The notes beneath the pieces are model-generated. The model searched no databases, had not been told where the DNA came from, and was given only the letters and a program-made list of their open reading frames with translations. A DNA stretch of 64,000 nt, from contig NZ_JAYDCK010000003.1 of the NCBI RefSeq assembly GCF_034555965.1, forward strand, positions 310,001 to 374,000. The letters run 5' to 3'. The DNA is from Aquicoccus sp. G2-2. Lineage in GTDB: Bacteria > Pseudomonadota > Alphaproteobacteria > Rhodobacterales > Rhodobacteraceae. This document shows, piece by piece, positions 37,580 to 46,298 of the stretch. The translations under genes and the position numbers were made by a program. Numbering within the stretch: the stretch's first letter is position 1; each line of letters begins with the position of its first letter.

Positions 37580-39337
37580 TTACGAGGAGACCTGCTCACG
37601 AAGGATGGAGGAGGTGAGCGAAATCATTAGATAGATGCCCGCGAAGATCAGGAAGGCGAGGATCGTATTTTCAAACGCGCGTGGGTAGGTCGGGTCTTCG
37701 GCTGCGATCGGGCGAACCGGGACGGTGAGGTAGCGTACCTGTTTGCTTGCCTGAAGTTCGGCCTCCTTGGCGGTTTGCAGCGCGGTTTGCATGAATAGGT
37801 CGGCGGTGGTTAGGTCAGCTTGGGCAAGTTGGATACTGGCCGAGCGCGCGGCCAGTGAGTCGAGTCCGCCTGAGGCTTCTGTCATTCGGCCGTTAAGCTT
37901 TGCCAGCAGCTCTTTCAGGCGACGGACATCACCCTCTGCCCCTTGCACCTTGGCGGCGTTGGGGCGGGCGTTGTCGTTGAGTGCTGCGAGTTGCAGTTGC
38001 TTTTCCTGCAACTGGGTCTCGTAATTGGAAATCTGCGAGCGCAACACGGCGAGTTGTTCGGTTGGATCAACGCCTTCGGATTCCTGAAGCTGGACAAGAT
38101 GTTGTTGTGCAATGCGCCGGTCCTGCTTGGCTTTTTGCAGGCTTTCCTCGGCCACGCGCATTCCGTCTTCGCGTTTCTTGCGGGACAGTTCATCAACGCG
38201 CTCTTCTGCGAAAGTGACAAGCAGTTCGGAAAACTTGAGCGCCACTTGCGGATCGGCGGCGATGACTTCCATGCGGATCACGCCTTCGGTCGGGTCATAG
38301 CCGATCTTCACGACCTTCTTGTAAAGCTTGTAGGCTTGTTCGTTGGAGGCGTTCTTTGGCAAGCGTTGAATCGAGTCGATCTTGTCGGACGAAAAATGCG
38401 CCTTGAAGCCATGTTCGGCATCAAGCCTTCGCATCGCGTCTTTCGACTGAAGATAGGATTGCACCGCGATACTGTCCTGCGAGGTGGCATATTGCGAGGG
38501 CAAAAGACCACGCAGGCCGCTGCCTCCGCCATCGGCGGCGAGGATCAGGAACTGGGTATTCGTGGCATACATTGGCGTTGCCATGACGAAATAGTAGTAG
38601 CCGGCAAGGATGGTCGGGATGAACACGAAAGCCGAGAGCCGGGTGAAGAGCAGCGCCAGTTTGCGGCGACGGCGGCGCGCGATGTCGCGCTGAATTTCCG
38701 TGATTTCCGCCTGACGGCGCTGCGCCGGGGAAACCGTTTCGGTTGAGGGCAGTGTTTGTTTGTCTGCCTGCACGGTTTGCGGAAGCTGAACACGGCCCGT
38801 ATCGGGCGGTTGGCCGCCGGTATCGACGGGCAGTCCGCCCTTGCCGCCACTGCCGCCTTTGCCGTCCTCCCCGGGAACGACGAGTTCGAGCATATTGGCG
38901 CGCTGAAACGGATCAATGCCGCGCACCCGCAACTGGCGCACGGCGTCGAAATCGGAAATCGGGGCAAGGCCGTGTTTTTGTGCCACGCGCCGCGCCATGC
39001 GCAATTGCCGCCCGGTAAGACCTTCGCGTCGAATTGCGTCAATATCGGTTTCGGCCTGAGTTTCACGCGCCGAGGCGATATTGCCGGGGTGCGGCTGAGC
39101 GGCTTGCTGTGGGGCGGTGCCACGCGGCGCTTGCGCCGGACCGCCTTGCGCGGGATGTGCCTGTGCTGGATTGGCCTGCGCCGGTTGTTGCGTGCCCGAG
39201 GGCGGCTGCGTCGCGGCATCCGGTCCGTCTGGTCGCCGTGCGGTATTCGCAGGCGCGGCGGCAGGTGCCGCTGTGCCATCGGTGCCGGGCGCGGTGCGGC
39301 GGATGCGGAATTTTCTAGCCTTGGGTTTGGTAGTCAT
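37580..39337 (-). CDS. KpsE-like capsule polysaccharide export inner-membrane protein
   Basis: The 585-residue product has a polysaccharide co-polymerase layout: a membrane helix near residue 240 (LSAFVFIPTILAGYYYFV), a periplasmic domain with long coiled coil (residues roughly 370-520), and a C-terminal helix (AFENTILAFLIFAGIYLMISL). It couples an ABC exporter to the outer-membrane channel in group 2/3 capsule export. Before the first helix is a 230-residue cytoplasmic extension. It holds Pro-Ala-Gln repeats, then a folded-looking patch (GLTGRQLRMARRVAQKHGLAP) and a Gly-rich stretch. This extension is not part of KpsE proper. Its start overlaps the kpsT stop. Confidence 0.83.
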   Translation of the reverse strand: MTTKPKARKFRIRRTAPGTDGTAAPAAAPANTARRPDGPDAATQPPSGTQQPAQANPAQAHPAQGGPAQAPRGTAPQQAAQPHPGNIASARETQAETDIDAIRREGLTGRQLRMARRVAQKHGLAPISDFDAVRQLRVRGIDPFQRANMLELVVPGEDGKGGSGGKGGLPVDTGGQPPDTGRVQLPQTVQADKQTLPSTETVSPAQRRQAEITEIQRDIARRRRRKLALLFTRLSAFVFIPTILAGYYYFVMATPMYATNTQFLILAADGGGSGLRGLLPSQYATSQDSIAVQSYLQSKDAMRRLDAEHGFKAHFSSDKIDSIQRLPKNASNEQAYKLYKKVVKIGYDPTEGVIRMEVIAADPQVALKFSELLVTFAEERVDELSRKKREDGMRVAEESLQKAKQDRRIAQQHLVQLQESEGVDPTEQLAVLRSQISNYETQLQEKQLQLAALNDNARPNAAKVQGAEGDVRRLKELLAKLNGRMTEASGGLDSLAARSASIQLAQADLTTADLFMQTALQTAKEAELQASKQVRYLTVPVRPIAAEDPTYPRAFENTILAFLIFAGIYLMISLTSSILREQVSS

Positions 39338-39975
39338 AGAGCTGTTCTCGCTTCTTCCAAGCTATCGAACTGATAAAGCTGGCCATTCATCAGAACCGCC
39401 GCAGAGGTGGCGAATTGTTCGAGCACCTGTGGGCTATGAGATACAATGATCACGGTGGTGGTGCGTAACCTTTCACGCAAGATGTCGCCAGCCTTCTTGT
39501 TGAACTCCACATCGGTGGAGCCGGGCATGCCTTCGTCGATCAGATACATATCAAAGTCGAGCGCCAGCAGAAGCGCGAAGGAAAATCGAGAACGCATCCC
39601 GGCGGAATAGGTGCCGAGCGGTTGATCGAAATACTCGCCCAGCCCGCAGAGCCAACGGCAATATGCCTCCACATAATCGGGGTCGAGACCGTAGAGCCGT
39701 GCGATATAGCGCGAATTTTCAACGGCGGAATGTTTCGAGACAACTCCGCCCATGAACCCCAACGGAAAGGAGATGCGGCAACCGCGGCGGATTTCGCCCT
39801 CATCGGGTTTTTCGAGCCCCGCCATCATGTTGATCAGCGTGGTTTTGCCAGTGCCATTGGGCGCGAGAACGCCCATCGAGCGGCCAATCTCGACCCTGAA
39901 CGACACGCGATCAAGGATCACCTTGCGCTGCGTGCCGGTCCAGAAGGACTTGCTGACATTTTCAAACTCGAGCAT
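39334..39975 (-). CDS. KpsT-like capsule polysaccharide ABC transporter ATP-binding protein
   Basis: A 213-residue ATPase of the ABC-2 polysaccharide exporters. Walker A reads APNGTGKTTL near residue 37, with Ala replacing the first Gly. The signature is YSAGMRSRFSFAL near 130 and Walker B is DMYLIDEG near 148, followed by the H-loop VSHSP. No NodV-like sugar-binding C-terminal domain is present, which fits KpsT. The permease subunit KpsM is not in the window: upstream lies the antiporter operon on the other strand. kpsE follows with an ATGA overlap. Confidence 0.88.
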   Translation of the reverse strand: MLEFENVSKSFWTGTQRKVILDRVSFRVEIGRSMGVLAPNGTGKTTLINMMAGLEKPDEGEIRRGCRISFPLGFMGGVVSKHSAVENSRYIARLYGLDPDYVEAYCRWLCGLGEYFDQPLGTYSAGMRSRFSFALLLALDFDMYLIDEGMPGSTDVEFNKKAGDILRERLRTTTVIIVSHSPQVLEQFATSAAVLMNGQLYQFDSLEEARTAL

Positions 39976-40243
39976 TCCTTGCTCCGGTCCTGCTCTTTTG
40001 ACCCTCTTAGCGGGGTTTGGTTAAGGCTCTGTTGGCCATAGCCGATTTTGTTATGGGCGATGAAGACGCAATATTACAACATCATACGGCAAAAATATGG
40101 CTCTGCGTGGAAAAAATGGCTGCATGGGCCTTTCGACACAATCTGTCGCAGGCGAACGCGTTCAAGGCGAAAAGAGCGCCGTGAAGGTTGTAATTCGGAC
40201 GTCTTGAAGTTAGCTAACGAAGTCAGATAGGGCCGGTGCAGGC

Positions 40244-40774
40244 ATGCGCGAAAAGTGTGCCATAATGGCTCTCCGGGGGACAAGCGGGGGCAAATCTTTG
40301 AAGATCATCGGGTCGATCATTGTGCTTTTTGCGCTTTGGCTGCTGCTTTCGGGGATTTACAAGCCGATGATTGTCGGATTTGGCGCGATTTCCGTGCTGT
40401 TGGTGATGTTCGTGGTTCGCCGGATGGATGCAATCGACGGGGAGCGGGTGCCGCTGGCGCTTGGGCCGTTGAAATTTTTCGGCTATCTGATTTGGCTTAT
40501 GGGCGAGATCGCGAAAGCGAACTGGGCGGTGACAAAGATTGTCATGGCGCCGGAAATGCCGATCCGGCAACACCTGTTCGGCGTGAATGCAACCCAGCGA
40601 AGCGATATCGGCAAGGTGGTGTTTGCCAATTCGATCACCCTGACGCCGGGAACGATTACCGTTGGGACGGCGCCGGGGCGGTTTATCGTGCATGCGCTGG
40701 CCTATTGCGCCGAAGACGATGGAGCGTTGGCCGATATGGACCGGCGGGTCAGTGCGACGGAGGATATCAACTGA
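40244..40774 (+). CDS. mnhE: Cation/H+ antiporter subunit E (MnhE/MrpE/MbhA)
   Basis: First gene of a ten-gene antiporter operon. The product has two or three N-terminal membrane helices (GSIIVLFALWLLLSG and VGFGAISVLLVMFVV) and the family segment VFANSITLTPGTITVG near the C-terminal half. It is an accessory membrane subunit of the Mrp/Mbh complex. The start is uncertain: ATG 40244 or 40265, or TTG 40298, the last with a GGGGG element at good spacing. Its stop overlaps the next ATG as TGATG. Confidence 0.88.
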   Translation: MREKCAIMALRGTSGGKSLKIIGSIIVLFALWLLLSGIYKPMIVGFGAISVLLVMFVVRRMDAIDGERVPLALGPLKFFGYLIWLMGEIAKANWAVTKIVMAPEMPIRQHLFGVNATQRSDIGKVVFANSITLTPGTITVGTAPGRFIVHALAYCAEDDGALADMDRRVSATEDIN

Positions 40775-41058
40775 TGTTTGCCGTCGCCGCGATTGCCATT
40801 TTTATCGGGATGATCTGGGTTCTGATCCGGCTTTATCAGGGGCCGACGCTTTATGACCGCGTGCTTGCGGTCAACCTTTTTGGCACGCATACGGTGTTGC
40901 TGATCGGGGTGGTGGGTTTTCTGACCGGGCGGCCTGATTTTCTCGACATTGCGCTGCTTTATGCGCTGATCAACTTTGTCGGCACGATCGCCGCGCTGAA
41001 ATATTTCCGCTACCGTGGAATCGGCGATGTGCGCGCGCCAGAGGAGCACGCGAAATGA
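40774..41058 (+). CDS. mnhF: Cation/H+ antiporter subunit F (MnhF/MrpF/MbhB)
   Basis: A 94-residue subunit with three membrane helices. The conserved LIRLYQGPTLYDRVLAVNLFGT after helix 1 and DIALLYALINFVGTIAALKYFRY are typical of MrpF. It belongs to the proton/cation transport complex in the inner membrane. The ATG overlaps the mnhE stop, and its own stop overlaps mnhG as ATGA. Confidence 0.9.
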   Translation: MFAVAAIAIFIGMIWVLIRLYQGPTLYDRVLAVNLFGTHTVLLIGVVGFLTGRPDFLDIALLYALINFVGTIAALKYFRYRGIGDVRAPEEHAK

Positions 41059-41456
41059 GCTGGAGCGTGCTGATCGTTGAGGCGTTGAGCTGGATTTTTA
41101 TCGTGGCCGGGTCGGGTTTTGTGATCGTCGGCGCGTTCGGGGCGTGGCGGCTGCCGGATTTCTGGTCGCGGCTTCATGCCGCATCGGTGACGGACTCGGC
41201 GGGGATGATCCTGCTGGTGGCGGGCATGTGCCTGCAAGCCGGGCCAACGCTGATTACCGTGAAGCTGATCATCATCGGAATTTTCCTGTTCATCACCGGG
41301 CCGACTGCCACCCATGCGGTTGCCAATGCGGCGCTGATGACGGGTTTGCGCCCGCGTGTCGCAGACGGGCTGGTGGCGGAGGCACCGGAGGTCAACCTTG
41401 ATAACCTGCCCGAAGACCTGCTTGAGGACGTGCTCCACAACGAGAAGGTGAGCTGA
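41055..41456 (+). CDS. mnhG: Cation/H+ antiporter subunit G (MnhG/MrpG/MbhC)
   Basis: A 133-residue subunit with three membrane helices. The segment GAWRLPDFWSRLHAASVTDSAGMILLVAGM is the MrpG signature. The C-terminal tail after LMTGLRPR is acidic (LDNLPEDLLEDVLHN) and longer than in most MrpG proteins. Overlapping stops and starts tie it to mnhF. Confidence 0.9.
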   Translation: MSWSVLIVEALSWIFIVAGSGFVIVGAFGAWRLPDFWSRLHAASVTDSAGMILLVAGMCLQAGPTLITVKLIIIGIFLFITGPTATHAVANAALMTGLRPRVADGLVAEAPEVNLDNLPEDLLEDVLHNEKVS

Positions 41457-41459
41457 GCC

Positions 41460-42041
41460 ATGGAGACGTTCATCAATATAGCCCTGTTCACCATGCTGGT
41501 GCTGACGGCGGTTTTCATTGTGCGGATGCGGCGGCTGTTTGCGGCGGTGATGACGGCGGGGGTCTTCAGCCTGCTGTCGGCGCTGTTGTTCGTGGTGCTG
41601 GATGCGGTGGACGTGGCCTTTACCGAAGCTGCGGTCGGGGCGGGGATTTCCACCGTGCTGATGCTGGGCACACTCGCGCTGACCAGCCGGGTGGAAAAAC
41701 CGTCGAGCCATTCACCGCTGTTGCCGCTGTTTGTGGTGGCGATGACCGGGGCGGCGCTGCTTTATGGCACGCTTGATATGCCGAATTTCGGTGATCCGAA
41801 CGCGCCCGCGTCAATGCATGTGGCGCCGGACTACCTTAGCCGAAGCCCGGAAGAGATTGGCGTGCCCAACGTCGTTACCGCCATTCTGGCAAGTTATCGG
41901 GGTTATGACACGCTGGGCGAAACGGCGGTGGTGTTTACCGCCGGGATCGCCGTGATGATGCTGATCGCCGGTCTGCGCGGGCGGCGTGAGGACGACGAAG
42001 TAGACCGCGAAGACCATGCGCGCAGCGAGGGAGAGGCCTGA
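41460..42041 (+). CDS. MbhD/MbhE-like subunit (DUF4040; MrpA C-terminal counterpart)
   Basis: This 193-residue protein has about five helices. The first half (VIVRMRRLFAAVMTAGVFSLLSALLFVVLDAVDVAFTEAAVG in part) is the DUF4040/MbhD region with an acidic residue in the membrane. The second half (VPNVVTAILASYRGYDTLGETAVVFTAGIAV) matches MbhE and the extreme C-terminus of MrpA. In classical Mrp these parts are fused to the large MrpA. Here they are a free-standing gene, as in archaeal MBH complexes. Three separate D-type subunits follow. Confidence 0.8.
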   Translation: METFINIALFTMLVLTAVFIVRMRRLFAAVMTAGVFSLLSALLFVVLDAVDVAFTEAAVGAGISTVLMLGTLALTSRVEKPSSHSPLLPLFVVAMTGAALLYGTLDMPNFGDPNAPASMHVAPDYLSRSPEEIGVPNVVTAILASYRGYDTLGETAVVFTAGIAVMMLIAGLRGRREDDEVDREDHARSEGEA

Positions 42042-42481
42042 TGCAGCATCACCTGATCCTACGCGTCATCACCAAGCTGCTTGTCGGCGCGATCATGCTT
42101 TTCGCGCTTTATGTGCAGTTTCATGGCGATTATTCGCCCGGCGGCGGGTTTCAGGCGGGCGTGATCATGGCGGTGGCATTCATCCTTTACGGGGTTGTCT
42201 TTTCGCTGCGCAAAGCTCAGCAGGTTTTCCCGCCGTGGCTGGTTCACAAGCTGGTGGCGCTGGGGGTGCTGCTTTATGCGGGCACCGGCGTGGTCAGCAT
42301 GCTGTTGGGGTATCGGTTTCTCGATTACGGCGCGTTCAGCCCGCACCACCCGGAACATGGCCAGCATTGGGGCATCCTGATTGTCGAGTTGGGCGTGGGC
42401 ATCACCGTGACCGGGGTGATGGTGGCGATCTACTATGCCTTTGCCGCCCGCCCGCGGCGTATCGGCGACGAGGGGTGGTGA
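42041..42481 (+). CDS. mnhB: Cation/H+ antiporter subunit B (MnhB/MrpB/MbhF)
   Basis: A 146-residue subunit with four helices. The hallmark FHGDYSPGGGFQAGVIMAVAFILYG follows helix 1, and HHPEHGQHWGILIVELGVGITVTGVMVAIYYAF closes the protein. It overlaps the upstream DUF4040 gene by one base and leads into mnhC after two. Confidence 0.92.
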   Translation: MQHHLILRVITKLLVGAIMLFALYVQFHGDYSPGGGFQAGVIMAVAFILYGVVFSLRKAQQVFPPWLVHKLVALGVLLYAGTGVVSMLLGYRFLDYGAFSPHHPEHGQHWGILIVELGVGITVTGVMVAIYYAFAARPRRIGDEGW

Positions 42482-42483
42482 AC

Positions 42484-42918
42484 ATGGCGGACCTGTGGGC
42501 GGATTTCATCATCGGGCATGTCAACTACTGGCTGTTCACCGTGTTGATGATGACGGGGCTTTACGCGGTTGTCGCCAAGGGTAATTTCGTCAAGAAAATC
42601 ATCGGGTTGAACATGTTTCAATCGGCAGTGTTCATGCTCTATATCTCGATGGGGAAGGTCGATGGCGGGACGGCACCGATTTTCCCGGTCGATATGAAGA
42701 TCGACCCGGCCACGGTTTATACCAACCCGCTGCCCAGCGTGTTGATCCTGACTGCCATTGTGGTGGGGATTGCCACCACGGCGCTGGCGCTGGCGCTGAT
42801 CGTTCGTATTCGTGAAGAGTTCGGCACCATCGAGGAGGATGACATTCTCGAAATGGAGACCGCCATGGCGGCAGAAGAAAATCGCCTGCATGGGCAAACC
42901 ATGGGCGGGCGGGCGTAA
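42484..42918 (+). CDS. mnhC: Cation/H+ antiporter subunit C (MnhC/MrpC, NuoK-like)
   Basis: A 144-residue NuoK-like subunit with three helices. It has GLYAVVAKGNFVKKIIGLNMFQSAVFMLYIS, with the Asn-Gln-Ser pattern of MrpC, and TNPLPSVLILTAIVVGIATTALALALIVRI. The C-terminal tail is acidic. The ATG at 42484 is chosen over the GTG two codons earlier that overlaps mnhB. Confidence 0.9.
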   Translation: MADLWADFIIGHVNYWLFTVLMMTGLYAVVAKGNFVKKIIGLNMFQSAVFMLYISMGKVDGGTAPIFPVDMKIDPATVYTNPLPSVLILTAIVVGIATTALALALIVRIREEFGTIEEDDILEMETAMAAEENRLHGQTMGGRA

Positions 42919-44483
42919 TGGCGGCAGAGACGATGGCAGCGGGCGGCACCGAACATGCCGCGCAGATGGCGCATGTGGCGCTGACACTGGCGGACCAGTT
43001 GCCGGTGTTGCAGGTTCTCGTGCCATTCCTTGCCGCACCCTTGCTGGTCTTGATCGGCTCGAAGCGGCTGGCCTGGCCGATTGCTTACGGGGCAACGACG
43101 GTGGCCTTCGTGATCTCCATTTTGCTGCTTTTGCGCGTCATTGGCGGCGAGGTGATTTCCTATCACCTTGGCGGCTGGGCGCCGCCTTTGGGAATCGAAT
43201 ACCGGATCGACGCGGCCAATGCTTTCGTGCTGTTCCTTGTCACTGGTATTGCCACGGTGGTGATGCCCTATGCGCGGGTGTCCATCGCGCGCGAGGTGCC
43301 GGAGCAGCATACGACGCTTTTCTACGCGATTTTCCTGCTGTGCCTGACCGGACAGTTGGGCGTAACCATCACCGGGGACGCGTTCAACGTGTTCGTGTTC
43401 CTCGAAATATCGTCGCTGGCGACCTACGCGCTGGTTGCCTCTGGGGCGGCGCGTGACAAGCGGGCGCTGACGGCGGCTTATGATTACCTCATCATGGGCA
43501 CCATCGGGGCCACGTTCTTTGTCATCGGTCTGGGCCTGCTTTACATGGTGACGGGCACGCTCAACATGGCCGATCTGGCCGAGCGGCTGGCCGATCAGAC
43601 CGGCAACCGCACGGTGCGGGCGGCGTTTGCTTTCATTATCGTCGGTATCGGGCTGAAAGCGGCGATCTATCCGCTGCATTTGTGGCTGCCCAACGCCTAT
43701 ACCTATTCGCCCTCGGCGGTGACATCTTTTCTGGCGTCCACCTCGACCAAAGTGGCGGTCTATGTGCTTTTGCGGTTCATGTTTTCGGTCTTTCAGCCGC
43801 AGTATCTTTTCGAAGTCAAGACGCTGGAATTCATCATTATTCCGCTGGCGCTTTTGGCAATGTTCGCGGCGTCGATCATTGCGATATTCCAGACTGACTT
43901 GAAGCGCCTGCTGGCCTATTCGAGTATTGCACAGATCGGTTACATGCTGCTTGGTATCGGGTTTCTGACCCAAACCGGCCTGACTGCCGCGATTGTGCAT
44001 CTCTTTAACCACGGGATCACCAAGGCGGCGTTGTTCATGGGCGTGGGGGCGATTGTGTTGCGCAATGGCGGCTCGTTCATGGACCGGATCGCAGGGGCGG
44101 GCAAGACGATGCCGTGGACCTCGGCGGCGATGGTGATCGGCGGGATGAGCCTCATCGGGGTTCCGGGCACAGCCGGATTTGTCAGCAAATGGGTGCTGGT
44201 GCAGGGCGCGCTTGAGATGGGCTGGTGGCCGGTGGCGCTTCTGATCGTGTTGTCGTCGCTGCTGGCGGTGATCTATGTCTGGCGGATGGTGGAGGCGATG
44301 TACCTGATGCCGCCGCCCAAAGATGTGGTGGCGCGCGAAGCGCCGTTGATGATGCTGGTGCCAATCTGGATTATGGCGGGATCGTGCATCTATTTCGGGC
44401 TGAACACTGATTTGACGATGGCGGCGGCGACCAGTGCCGCAAAGGGTTTCATGGCCGGTTCCGCCGGCATGATGCTGCATTAG
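42918..44483 (+). CDS. mnhD: Antiporter-like subunit D, first copy (MnhD/MrpD/NuoN-like)
   Basis: A 521-residue proton-translocating subunit with about 14 helices. The key charges of the family are kept: Glu in VFLEISSLATYALVASG (helix 5) and Lys in GIGLKAAIYPLHLWLPNAYTYSP (helix 7), with His and Lys residues around FNHGITKAALFMGVGAI. The short N-terminal extension is Ala/Glu/His-rich. It is the closest of the three D-type proteins here to classical MrpD. Confidence 0.93.
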   Translation: MAAETMAAGGTEHAAQMAHVALTLADQLPVLQVLVPFLAAPLLVLIGSKRLAWPIAYGATTVAFVISILLLLRVIGGEVISYHLGGWAPPLGIEYRIDAANAFVLFLVTGIATVVMPYARVSIAREVPEQHTTLFYAIFLLCLTGQLGVTITGDAFNVFVFLEISSLATYALVASGAARDKRALTAAYDYLIMGTIGATFFVIGLGLLYMVTGTLNMADLAERLADQTGNRTVRAAFAFIIVGIGLKAAIYPLHLWLPNAYTYSPSAVTSFLASTSTKVAVYVLLRFMFSVFQPQYLFEVKTLEFIIIPLALLAMFAASIIAIFQTDLKRLLAYSSIAQIGYMLLGIGFLTQTGLTAAIVHLFNHGITKAALFMGVGAIVLRNGGSFMDRIAGAGKTMPWTSAAMVIGGMSLIGVPGTAGFVSKWVLVQGALEMGWWPVALLIVLSSLLAVIYVWRMVEAMYLMPPPKDVVAREAPLMMLVPIWIMAGSCIYFGLNTDLTMAAATSAAKGFMAGSAGMMLH

Positions 44484-44492
44484 GGGGACGGG

Positions 44493-45950
44493 ATGGAAAC
44501 CAATACCGCGATCCTGATGAGCATGATCATACCGATGTTGGCGGCGGTGATGAATATCGTGCTGCGCAACCGGCCCAACCTGCGTGACGGGCTGACGCTG
44601 GCGGCGGCGGTGGCGACGTTCCTCTGTGTGCTGAGCATCCTGAGCAATGTCGGCAACGGCACGACCGAGCCACTGGTGATCGGCGCGGTGATGCCGGGGC
44701 TGGACATCGCGTTCAATGTGGAGCCGCTCGGCCTGTTGTTTGCCATCGTGGCAAGCGGGCTGTGGATTCTGACGCATCTTTACGGCGTGGGTTACATGCG
44801 CGGCAACGATGAGCGCGACCACGCGCGCTTCTTCTCGGCGTTTTCGGTGGCCATTGGCAGCGTGATGGGCATTGCCTTTGCCTCCAACATGTTCACGCTG
44901 TTCATCTTTTACGAGGTTCTGACCATCTCCACCTATCCGCTGGTGGCGCATAAGGGCACGCCGGAGGCGATCCGGGGCGCGCGCACCTATGTTGGGGTGC
45001 TGATTGGCACGTCGATCGCGTTGCAGCTTGTGGCGATCATCTGGACCTGGGAATTGGCCGGGACGCTTGATTTTCAGCTCGGCGGCATTCTGCGCGGGCA
45101 TGTCTCGGGCGTGATGGTGCCGATATTGCTTGGGCTTTATGCTTTCGGGATTGGCAAGGCGGCGTTGATGCCGTTTCACCGCTGGCTGCCCGCCGCGATG
45201 GTGGCGCCAACGCCCGTGTCGGCCCTCTTGCACGCGGTTGCGGTGGTGAAGGCCGGGGTGTTCACCATGCTGAAGGTCGGCATTTACATCTTCGGGATCG
45301 ACTTTCTGGCCGAGACGGGGGCAAGCGAATGGCTGATGTGGGTGGCGGCGTTTTCGATTATCGCGGCCTCCATCGTGGCGCTGACCAAGGACAACCTCAA
45401 GGCGCGGCTGGCCTATTCGACGATTTCACAGCTAAGCTACATCACGCTTGGCATGGCGCTGGCCACCTCGATGGGGGTGATTGGCGGGGGCATGCATATC
45501 GCTATGCACGCGCTGGGCAAGATCACGCTTTTCATGTGCGCGGGGTCGATCTATGTCGCCACGCATCGCACCGAGATCAGCCAGATGACAGGGCTTGGCC
45601 GGGCGATGCCGATCACGTTCGCGGCGTTTTTCATCGGCTCGCTGTCGATCATCGGGCTGCCCCCGCTGGGTGGCTCATGGAGCAAGTGGGTCTTGATCAT
45701 GGCGGCGGCGGACACGCAGCATTGGGTGATGATCGGGGTGTTGATGGTCTCTTCACTGCTTAACGTGGCCTATCTTTTGCCGGTGGTGGGCAAGGGTGTG
45801 TTCCTCAAAGGCGAAGAGCGCCATGAGGGCTGGGGCGAGCCGGGTGTGCTTGTCTGGGCACCGCCGGCGCTGACTGCGCTGGGCTGCTTGTTGATATTCT
45901 TCTACGGTGGCGCGCTTCAGGAATTCCTGATGCCGCTGGTGGCGCAGTAA
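44493..45950 (+). CDS. Antiporter-like subunit D, second copy
   Basis: A second antiporter-type subunit (485 residues, about 14 helices). Charges match the family: Glu in IFYEVLTISTYPLVAHKG, Lys in FGIGKAALMPFHRWLPAAMVAPTPVSALLHA, a histidine in MHIAMHALGKITLFMCAG. The PTPVSALLHA stretch is typical of the NuoL/MrpA and NuoM branch, so it may stand in for the N-terminal part of MrpA. It lies 9 bases after the first copy. Confidence 0.9.
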   Translation: METNTAILMSMIIPMLAAVMNIVLRNRPNLRDGLTLAAAVATFLCVLSILSNVGNGTTEPLVIGAVMPGLDIAFNVEPLGLLFAIVASGLWILTHLYGVGYMRGNDERDHARFFSAFSVAIGSVMGIAFASNMFTLFIFYEVLTISTYPLVAHKGTPEAIRGARTYVGVLIGTSIALQLVAIIWTWELAGTLDFQLGGILRGHVSGVMVPILLGLYAFGIGKAALMPFHRWLPAAMVAPTPVSALLHAVAVVKAGVFTMLKVGIYIFGIDFLAETGASEWLMWVAAFSIIAASIVALTKDNLKARLAYSTISQLSYITLGMALATSMGVIGGGMHIAMHALGKITLFMCAGSIYVATHRTEISQMTGLGRAMPITFAAFFIGSLSIIGLPPLGGSWSKWVLIMAAADTQHWVMIGVLMVSSLLNVAYLLPVVGKGVFLKGEERHEGWGEPGVLVWAPPALTALGCLLIFFYGGALQEFLMPLVAQ

Positions 45951-45962
45951 CGGGAGGACGGC

Positions 45963-46298
45963 ATGGACAAGAACCGCAAACCCTTTCCGCTATTGGGCCG
46001 GATGCTTGGCTGGGTGGACAAGCCCGGCTCGGCGATGCGGCTGGTCTATGCGCTGGGCGCGCTGTGTCTGGTGCTGTTCGCGCTTGATTTCACCTTCACG
46101 CCGCATGGCCATTTCGGGTTCGAGACGATCCCCGGCTTTTTCGGCGTTTACGGCTTCGTGATGTTCACGGCGCTTATCCTTGCGGCCAAGGGCCTGCGCC
46201 GGTTGGTCAAGCGACCAGAGGATTATTACGGCGATACCGCGGTCGATACCGAGGATTACCCAGAAGAGTTGTTGGACAAGGTGGATTACGATGCTTGA
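45963..46298 (+). CDS. Small membrane protein of the antiporter operon
   Basis: A 111-residue protein with two helices (AMRLVYALGALCLVLFALDF and FFGVYGFVMFTALILAAKGL) and an acidic Tyr/Asp-rich tail. I do not recognise it as a classical Mrp subunit. It is placed between two D-type subunits and its stop overlaps the next start by 8 bases, so it is probably co-translated and may be an accessory or assembly subunit of this variant complex. Confidence 0.72.
   Translation: MDKNRKPFPLLGRMLGWVDKPGSAMRLVYALGALCLVLFALDFTFTPHGHFGFETIPGFFGVYGFVMFTALILAAKGLRRLVKRPEDYYGDTAVDTEDYPEELLDKVDYDA

Noticed and set aside
42717-45233. An 838-codon open frame on the minus strand opposite the antiporter genes
   Set aside because: It is His/Arg/Gln-rich and low in hydrophobic residues. 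It mirrors the coding strand of three well-supported membrane genes.
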